Assembly: GCA_027922465.2 (NCBI GenBank)
Contig: BQMF02000011.1
Coordinates: 1,612,001-1,676,000, forward strand
Source: Turritopsis dohrnii
Lineage: Eukaryota; Cnidaria; Hydrozoa; Anthoathecata; Oceaniidae
Direction: 5' to 3'
Length of the DNA: 64,000 bases
Shown here in pieces: positions 11,283 to 20,500 of the stretch (the stretch's first letter is position 1; every line of letters begins with the position of its first letter). Made by a program: the position numbers and the translations under genes. Below the pieces are notes generated by a model, which worked only from the letters and a program-made list of their open reading frames with translations, was not told where the DNA came from and did no database searches.

Positions 11283-14200
11283 TCAATAGTATTTTAGTCC
11301 GGTTTTAATCCGTTTTTTCATATACTTGTGGTACATCAATTCTGGTAATAGAAGAGGGGCTGTTAATGCAATTGCTCCAAGTAGCAACAGAATCACGCCG
11401 CCAAAATGCTTGATGGAGAGTTTGACCTTCTTGATGAGTGCAGGGGATGGTTGACAGACTTGAGGAAACCATTTTTTCTGTAATTCAATTACCTCTTCTT
11501 TTTCGACCATTCTTTTAATAATGTCATTGAACGAAGCTTTCGATTGGAAGTCCTTTTTGATTGCAAATCCTTGACCAGTTGTGTGCAAAGGATCTTTGAC
11601 TAGCCTCAATTCACAGGAAGGATCTTTCGACAGATAATAAGACAAGGACATGTAATCCCCAATACCAGCGTTTAGTGTGCTAAAATTAATTAAGCAGTCT
11701 AAAATGAAGTGTGGCCACGACATAATAATAATTTCCATCTTTTTAATTGAGCATTCGATTACATATCACGTGATTTGAAGCCAATCCGTACGGTTCAATT
11801 TATCGTATTGACTCAACCAATCTCAAACCCAGGTTGGCTTGCCTATTCGATATACGGACGGATTGATAAGGCAAGAGACACTGGTTTCGAGGTTGTGATG
11901 CTAGACCAGCAAAGCCTTATAAAAACTTACAGGTTTTTGATCAATTCAACTCCCTCTTCAGTGGTATGATAATTGTACTTCTCCATAAACCTGCCAATGC
12001 GTCTCACCACCTCTGTTTCTCCATGTTTAAAGAATGTTTCCAAGCTACTACTCTTCACAGTACCAAATCGAAAATCACTAGTGGGATTCCGCATCTGAAT
12101 CGATATATCATAAGAGTGAGAGGCATTTTATGTGATCATAATGTCTAGAAATAGCTCCTTTCATAAACTACATTACAACATCCATTGATTGTTATTCGAA
12201 TCTTAAAAGTTACTAAGTAACTTTAAGCACGATGAAGGAGTTTCCTGAAACATTCCCTCTGAGAGACATTTTTCTTTACGGTGCTAAATTGTGTTTGTTT
12301 ATCAATATTCAATTGAAAACAAAGACGTTAGTTGTTGTGACGTAATCAAGTTTATTTTAGTCTTAACGAAGAACTTAACCTTATCCGTTTAGAAACCTCA
12401 TAATACTATCTGAATTCTGCTGACTCTGCTAATGATCGTTGAAAGTGAAAAGCAATGCTTACTTACTCTTAAATCCTGTGAACTTTGAAATGGATTCTTT
12501 TCCAGACTCTGGACACTTTGAGCGGCAAGAACTGCTGTGTATGTAGTCACGATGATTACTGTCCCAAACGCGTAACCAATGGCAGCAAATCGAGTTCCAC
12601 ACCGTACTGGGTTTTTACCACCCAGGTCACGCTGCAGCATCACACCAACAATATACGTCACACTGTCTAAGAAGGGGTAATAGTATCGGTTTTCCGCGCC
12701 ACTAACTGCTAAACCAAGTATCCGAATGTTATTTTCGAAGATATAATTCAAAAGCACCATCCCAATGACGAGAATCCATAAAACCAATTGAAGTTTCATT
12801 GACAGGGGTGAAAGAAAGTCCCAATTGGCAAAGTTCAGTTCCTTGATCTGAGGTTTAATCAGAATTCCCATGAAAGATTTATCGAAAGAAGTTGTGAAGT
12901 CAACCACATGCAATCGTGCTGTTGTAATATCTATACCTGCAACAGCAATATCTGCTTGTCCTTCATAAACATCACCAATCATACCATTCCATCGTCCATT
13001 TTCAAACGCACCATACTTACCATCTGCTACAATATACATGTCAATCTCCAGGTTGAGTTCTTTGATAATCTTCTTAAATAAATCTATGACATATCCCACA
13101 CAACACGTTTGCTCATAATGGATGTTACTGTTGTTGGAAGATGATATGATTGGTTTTCGACAGAGTAATCCTGCTCTACATGAACTCTCCTTGTGATTAT
13201 ATAACGATAGTTCTTCCACAGTGAAAGGATTCTCAAAAATCGTCACGATCTTGATGAAATATTTGTTGTTGGTACCTGTCGGCAAAATTGTTATTTATAT
13301 ATAATCAACAAAACGCTTTATTGAATACTTTCTCGGGCAGAAACTTTCGCTTGTCAAAAAACCCCGCGAAATTCGTGGAAGAAACTTTTGCGTTTCGCCG
13401 CAGACTTTGGAACAAATTTCACGGAGAAAAGCTTATGCGAATAGAAGAAAAACTCTATATTCGCGGAAAAGCCTTCTAAAAAATTTTTCTCTCTTTGTTT
13501 AAAGTAAAAGTAAAAAACTATAACTAATTTTCTTCAACTTCACCAATGTACCGTTGAAGTTTCATACTACATAGCAAATATAACATTTTTATCGCGTGAA
13601 AAAACTTTCGCGTTTTTGAAATTATCTATGATGTTGCGTGAAAAAAGTTTCGCATTTTGCTGTTTTGAAATTTCCAAAGGCATAAATTTTCTCGAAAAAG
13701 GGCCAAAAACGCCAAAAAAAACCCGCGAATTATTTTGCCCGTGAAAGTAGTCATCACATTCGACGCATTCTTAATGGATGTTATGATCCTTTTATAACCC
13801 ACTGGTGAGTTTTCAATGAAAACTCTTAATCACTGCCAGTTATGAAAACACTTTTCCTTTAGTAACTAAGTATCAACATATTTTGTAACACTAAATCCCT
13901 TGTTCTCGCTTCGCTCTAGCGTTTACTGTGGACAACCAAATCAAGTGACATATATTTTCACAAGGCTTTCAAAATCATTTCATAAACATAAAAACGCCTG
14001 ACTGTTTTTGTGGCTTATTTCATACTGTGTTTAAATTCAAGTCGAGTAATCTTTGTGGCAGAATAGAAGCTAAAACATCATACAAGATAAATTGTATACA
14101 GGTTAGATACAACTGTAAATACTCCAAAGAGTCGTTTCAAGTTTTTCAGTACTGATGTCTTCTACTTCAATCCATTTGGTATACAAAGTACATTGTAATT

Positions 14201-15703
14201 AAGAAGATTGGTATGAACATATAAGATCAACTTGTCCTATCTACGAGATAGGACTCGTCGTAATGTCATACCGTCATACCGTCATACAGGTACCGTCGTA
14301 ACTACATACCATCTTAACGCCATACGTATAGTCCTCAATAAGTTTAAAACAACCAAATAACTTTAAAATATGACAAACCTGTAACTGAACGAAAAAGTGA
14401 TAAAGTGTTGGGTTGAACAACAAATTCATGTTCTTTCCACGTGGCTTTTACATTTTTCCAGGCGGGACTGACCTGCATATCTCGATAACAAAGATACAGA
14501 AGAAGTTCTTTCGGCATGACATGTTCATTTGATACCATTACGGCATATAACTGTGACTTCAACCAATCATGATAGGTGGTGTTGATTCTGTAATCTTCGA
14601 TTCTGTAAATTAAACTTTATCTGGACTTACTCAGTACAGGAAATCATGTCTGGTGTACACTAAGACACGAAACTTTTTGCTGCAGGCTCAGAGATTAAGA
14701 TTTGGTGAGACGAGTTTTCTGATAGCTCTCACCCAGTGGGCAAAATTGTCACTGAGACGAAGTGCACTTTTCATCGAAATGGTGTGTATATTTGTGAGCC
14801 TTTCTGTAAAAATGTGCTCCTCCACATTGATTCAACAAATTAGACAGGCGGATAACCTTTCAGAGGAAGATTAATAATAATTCCCCTAACAAAAAGTGGT
14901 TAGCCCTGATTACATATGGAGCCTTTTCATTCGGGATTTCGTGAAAAACTTTAAGTGCGAGGACTGAATAAACAGGACCAAATAGTATCAATCCCAGTGG
15001 GCAAATTTGTTGAAAAAAATCACTGCGATGGAGCGCATTTCTAAAGAAACATACACACTATTTCAATAGAAATGCTCTTCGCCGCAGTGATGTTTGTGGC
15101 GATTTTGCCTACTGGGATAATGAAAAATGATCATAAACACCACTTAAAATCTTACGTCGGGTGGAAAGGAACATCAAGGTTGCTATATAAATTGATCAGC
15201 TTCGGGATTGTGCGATTCAAGTTCTTGTATGAATCAGTGTCTTCTTTATGAACGAAATCGAATGTCAGTATTCGCGTCGGTATAGAAGACGGACTAACAC
15301 CATCATAATAATTAGGTATGATCCATATATGTGAGTCTCCTGTCAAACCAAATTCATTTGCTTTTCGAAGCACATCGGATATGTAGTATGTTGAAGCCAA
15401 CAAAACTATTAATGATACTTCTGATGTTTTCAGTGAATAGAATTGTTCTGATAAATATTTTTGTTTGGAAGGGTTCGTACTAAAGTGAAGTTTATACAAA
15501 TTTAACTTCATTTTTCCTTCGTTCTTCTTTTCAAGAAGATCTTGATAAATAATGTTTGTAAATGAAGCAGAACATCCTGTTTCGTCAGTCATTAAAGCTA
15601 TTTTTTTTATTGTAAGGCTCTCTATCAACGATATCATCACTCTTTCATATGTTCTTGTGTTTCTCAAACAGTCGTAATGTAAACTATGCTTTGATAATTT
15701 CCT
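11283..15703 (-). CDS. Ionotropic glutamate receptor, paralog B, exons 2-6
   Basis: Tandem paralog of the receptor at 1275-6586, on the same strand. Modelled exons are 15156-15703, 14379-14602, 12467-13275, 11931-12094 and 11283-11679. Phases match throughout. Exon 4 (809 nt) and exon 5 (164 nt) have the same lengths as in A. Together with the first exon at 28284-28601 the protein is about 810-819 aa. Visible parts: amino-terminal domain, S1 with GYVIDLFKKI and an Arg in DITTAR, M1, pore loop with LQRDLGG, M3 with TYTAVLAAQ, S2 starting MRNPTSDFRFGT, M4, and a short tail ending KTGLKYY. The acidic S2 residue that should bind the ligand amine is present (GIGDY). Parts of exon 2 and S1 are nearly identical to A, while other parts have diverged strongly. 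Exon 3 ends at a less common GTTTGT donor. Confidence 0.88.
14732..14851. mobile_element. Hairpin MITE copy, degenerate
   Basis: Left end CCCAGTGGGCAAAATTGTC is clear. The interior (GAAGTGCACTTTTCATC) and the right arm are diverged. It lies in intron 2 of iGluR B. Confidence 0.5.
14993..15117. mobile_element. Hairpin MITE copy, full length
   Basis: Best-preserved copy, 125 bp. It starts CCCAGTGGGCAAATTTG and ends GGCGATTTTGCCTACTGGGA, with GATCACTGCGATG-like and CGCAGTGATG arms inside. It lies in intron 2 of iGluR B about 39 bases from the exon 2 donor. Confidence 0.8.
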
Positions 15704-15790
15704 CTAAAAAAATTAAAAATATTAGCTTGTCTATAAATTTACAATGAAAAGAAATACATAACAGAAAGAAGAGAGATAGAACGCGTCTTG

Positions 15791-15884
15791 TTACGGTAGC
15801 AGCGAAAGCGAATACCGTATTTAAACACCCTTGGACTGCTACTACTCCTCCTCCTCCTCCGGGCGAAATGGCAGTTAGCCTACG
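15791..15884. repeat. Dispersed repeat, inverted partner at 37898-38002
   Basis: TTACGGTAGCAGCGAAAGCG, ACACCCTTGGACT, a CTCCTC microsatellite and GTTAGCCTACG occur here. The same blocks occur in the same order, reverse-complemented, at 37898-38002. The ends look like an inverted-repeat element, but I cannot define exact termini. Confidence 0.6.
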
Positions 15885-16081
15885 ATTAAGAGTCTGCGAG
15901 ACTCAACTAATAACGCAATGTTAATTCTAATAAAGGAGCGCAGCCTTTTGAATTTTCGAAGTATTTACATATCAAGAAACATTTCAAAATAGGTTTCCTT
16001 AGATATTTTATCACTTAATTTATTCGTGAAGGAATGGATATTAATCAAATAGGTTTATTAAAATTGGGACTTTTAGTTACT

Positions 16082-16103
16082 TCTATATATTAATAGCCGA
16101 TTC

Positions 16104-16144
<41 letters not shown>

Positions 16145-16598
16145 TTGTAAGTCACGCAAAATGGTAGATTGAGTTGTGAGCGAAATTATTTCTTTTTTTG
16201 TGTGCGACGTGAGTTCGAAGCAAATACATTGCAACCCTAATCGAACGTGACTTTTTTTGGCTGATGAACTTATAGGAATAACGTTTTGTTTTTATTATTA
16301 CTGTTAGTTTTATATTCCACGTTGACTTGGCTTTGAAAACAGTACATCAACTAAATACAAAGAAACTAACTGATTAAACAGTTTGGACAAAAAGCAGCAG
16401 TGGCAGAACGTGGCAGCATGTTCGGTTTGTCACTAACTCTTGCCTGACTGTCTGAGACGGGTGAACTTTCTTTTTGAGCAATCAAAATGTTTAAAAACCG
16501 ATAGGTAAAAAAAGAGTATCATAAAACAAAATGTTTTTTTTTTTTGCTTTTGTCGTAATAGTTGTCTTAATTTCTTTTAATCGATTTCTTTTAATCTA
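16082..16598 (+). mobile_element. Helitron-like unit 1, left part (interrupted by BEL/Pao)
   Basis: First unit of the array, beginning TCTATATATTAATAGCCG and a GTCT microsatellite. The BEL/Pao element cuts it after ATCTA; it resumes at 23125 and ends with CTAG at 23563. Without the insertion it is about 956 bp. Confidence 0.7.
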
Positions 16599-16880
16599 TG
16601 TAAAAAGAAGAGATTTGTTATAAGAGACTTTTGTTTATTTCTGTTATATTCTTTGTTTTTATTCTTTATATATCTTATGACGTAACGCGCAGCCGCGTGG
16701 GCGCGCTTAGCTATATATTTTTAAGAAGTTAATTTTGAGTTCAGTCCTTTATTGAGAGAGCTGCTGTAAAGTCATGAAGATGTAAATAGAAGAAATCATA
16801 AAAAGAACCTCGATTCCGTTCCTGTGTGGTATCTATCTCTCCATTCGAAAATAGAAAATAAATTTGCCCCTATTTCTACA
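16599..16880 (+). repeat. 5' LTR of the BEL/Pao element
   Basis: 282 bp, TGTAAAAAGAAG to ATTTCTACA. It carries a TATA-like stretch (AGCTATATATTTTTAAG) preceded by GC-rich CGCAGCCGCGTGGGCGCGC, a plausible promoter core, and an AATAAA near its 3' end (16857-16862). Confidence 0.95.
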
Positions 16881-16898
16881 TGGCGCTACCGATGATGA
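16881..16898 (+). promoter_or_regulatory. Candidate primer binding site
   Basis: TGGCGCTACCGATGATGA directly after the 5' LTR. The TGG start fits complementarity to a tRNA CCA end; I could not identify the tRNA. Confidence 0.5.
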
Positions 16899-17518
16899 AC
16901 TGAAGAACCCAAACGTAGAAAAAGCAGCTGATCGAGTGCAGTAATCAAACGAGAGGTATACGTTCCTGCTAGAGTTTGATTTTAATCTTTGAGTCTTGGC
17001 GGCAAGTCGGCCTTAGGCTAAGTAGAAGATTATTGCTTTTTACTCTACTTTTATTGCGAGTCTGTCTCTTAAAGTGTTTTCGGGATATTTTCCTCTTTGT
17101 GGACTTTTTTGTGTAGATGATCTTGGCTATTTAGTCGTTCTTTTACGTTAGAGTCAAAAGGATTTTGGTGTTGTTATCCTTATAATTTCTACATCTGTTG
17201 AACGGGAGTGTTCTTTTCAAATGTTTATGAGTTTGCGAATCGACGTATTGTTTACAGATAAATCGTTATCAAAACATTTTGAGTCGATATTTTTTAAGAA
17301 AATTTCCTTGTTGGAAAGTGTTTTGAGGTTTAAATCTTTCGACAAAATTAATTGGTGTTTTTAAAAAAAAAAAAAAAAAAAAAAATTTTAACTTGAGTTA
17401 TTGGAATTGTCGATTAATTTAAGGTGTTTGATCATTTAGTATTTTTCGCGCGTTTAAATTAGATTTTTGTGGGATTATTGTTCTTTTAATAAATATATAT
17501 ACAAAAGTATTTTAAATT

Positions 17519-20500
17519 ATGTCTTCATTGGCAAGAAAGCAAAATAGGAGAAACGCTCTAAGAAGTAGTTTAAAAGGTTTAATAGACGAGGCAAGGTTGG
17601 CTTTAGGAGAAGCCGAACCGAATGAAGCAAGACTGTTAGGTTTGAAGAATAGCATTGAGTCTAATATAGAGGTTTTAAATACTTTGGACAATGAGATAGT
17701 CAGTGCGTTAGATCCTGATTATGTTGAGCAAGATACGTTAGACAGTATAGCGGCAGTCCAACCAACTCATGAACTACTTGCTTCTCTACAGTTAAAGATG
17801 GAGAAATTGAGAGTGGACGCACTCAAGGTTTCATCATCCGATCCTGACAGAGGTAGCAGTGTAGGCTCTTCTGGCATCAAGTCGTTTAGGCTGCCACGGA
17901 AAGATTTGACCGTTTTTAAAGGAGATGTTTTGCAATGGAGAGGATTTTACGAACAGTTCACCAAGATAGTGCATGAGAATGAAGAGTTGAGTGAAATTAA
18001 CAAGTTTGTTTATTTAAAGAGTTTCTTGGGTGATCAGGCTTTAGGGGTAGTTTCAGGTTTGTCTTTGACTGCAGAAAACTACAAAGAAGCTTTGGATCTT
18101 CTAAATGGTAGGTATGGAAACCCTCAAGTCCTCATTTCCGCATATATGGAATCGTTGTTGAAATTAAATAAGGTAAAAAGCTTGTCTGATATCAATGGCT
18201 TGAGAAAGCTCGCCAACGATATCGAAAATTGTGTGAGAAATCTTCGGTCTATGAATGTGGAAACATCAACTTATGGCGGTCTTCTCATCCCCATTTTGAA
18301 AGAACGCCTACCTGATGAACTTATTTTCCACATATCAAGACGATTCGAAGATGACATTTGGACTCTAGACCGTTTGATTGAATTTATGAATAAGGAAATT
18401 CAAATTAGCGCGAATTGTACAACATTTTATAAATCTTCTAGTTCTCATTATCAAGATAAGAGTACAGCATATAACTTAGGTATCGGTGCAGAAAGTGAGG
18501 ATGTAAGAAAATGTGTATTTTGCTCAAAATTTCATAACTCTTGGCAGTGTAGAAAGGTCACTAACGTCAAATCCAGAATAGACATTTTGAAAAGAAAAAG
18601 AAGATGTTTTGTATGTTTAGGGTCAGGTCATCAGAAAAAAGATTGTTCGTCAAAGTATATTTGTAAGCATTGTAGTGGTAGACATCATATTGCAATCTGT
18701 TTTGGAAAATTTATTGGCAAAGAGGAAGATAAAGCGAACAGTGAACACACAACTGATGAGAAGATAGTAGATAGTCCACAGAACTTAGTTATGTCAACGA
18801 GGGCAGAGCGTGATTCTATTCTATTGGAGACTGCTACAGTTCATGTTCATGATAGCTATGAAAAGAGCAGAGAGAAGGCAAAAATTTTATTTGATAGTGG
18901 AAGTGAACGAAGCTTTATTAGGGATGATCTACGTAGAAAGTTAAAACTAGAAACCGTTAGACAAGAGAAAGTTTTGATTCAGGTGTTTGGTGACAGTGGT
19001 GATAAACAATACAAGTTACTTGACGTGGTGAAGTTTAAAATTAAACATAAAGAAAAGTACTCTTTTACTTTTGTCGAAGCTCTTTGTGTACCTAAAATCT
19101 GTGGTGCAGTGTCAAAGAAAGTTGATATTTCCAAATACGAACATTTGAGAAACTTAAAATTAGCTGATTCATTTGACGGATCCTTTAACGTCCCTGTGGG
19201 TGTTGTTGTGGGAATCGATTTCTATTATGATTTCTTCACAGGAAAGTCACGTAGAGGTAAATGCGGTGGTCCTGTGGCCTCAGAGACAGTTTTAGGTTGG
19301 GTTTTGGCTGGAAAAGCAAAAGCTAAAGTTGAGAAAGAGGCAGGTAATTTTCATACTTTGAGATGTGCCGTTGAACAGGAGGATGATGGACTTAGAAAGT
19401 CTCTCGAGCGTTTTTGGGAGGTTGAGAATATTGGTCCAAAAGATTGTGTTGTCCACCAGTTCGAAAGTGATATTGTGCATAATGGTGTGAGATATGAAGT
19501 CAAGTTACCTTTTAAGCCTGATCATGATACCCTTCCAGATAATTTTGAGACGTCTAAGAAAAGATTGCAATCGTTGACCAGAAAGATAGAAAAAACTCCG
19601 AAGGTTTTGCAGGATTATAAGGAAGTTTTCGTAGAATATGAGAAAGAAGGAATTATAGAGAGAGTACCCGAGAGTGAGATTTCTGCAGAGGTTGGTAAAG
19701 TGCATTACTTACCGCACAGGCCAGTCATAAGAGAAGACAGAGAAACAACTAAAATTCGCGCTGTTTTCGATGCGTCCTGTGCTATAAATGGTCCTTCATT
19801 GAATGAGTGTCTTTATTCAGGCCCTAATTTGTTGTCTAAAGTTTTTGATATGTTGTTAAGATTTCGTTTGAATAAAGTTGCTATTTTAGCTGATATTAAG
19901 AAAGCTTTTTTGAATGCTGAAGTTTGTAAAGAGCATCGTGATTTTTTAAGATTTTTATGGTATGATTTTCAGCATGAGAATCCCAAGTTGATTATTTTTC
20001 GATTTTTGAGAGTTGTGTTTGGTCTCACTAGTAGTCCCTTTTTGTTGAATGGTACTGTGAAACAGCATTTAGAGAAATTTTTGCCTAGCGACAGAGAGCT
20101 TGTTGAGCGTCTCTTGAAAGATTTTTATGTTGACGATCTTATCTCCGGTACGGATAATGCCGAAAAAGGAACGATTTTGTTTGTTAGAGCGACGCAAATT
20201 ATGAAAGAGGCAGGCTTAGAATTGAGAAAATGGATCACGAATGATTCGGAGTTGAGAAGTGTTTTTATCGGTGATAGTGAGTTTTCGAGAAGTAAGAAGG
20301 TCTTAGGTGTTGATTGGGATATTCTGGACGACGAGTTTGTTTTTAATTTTAGGAAATTTTTAGAGATGTGTGATGGTTTAAAGTTGACTAAGCGAAACAT
20401 TTTATGTGTGTCAGCATCTTTTTATGATCCGTTAGGTTTTATTTCGCCTGTGACGGCTAGAGTTAAAGTTCTTTTTCAGTTGTTATGTAAAAATAAGCTT

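Noticed and set aside
13276..13500. ORF near 13288-13479 upstream of the S1 exon
   Set aside because: Lies in intron 3 of iGluR B, on the opposite strand, with no family motif.
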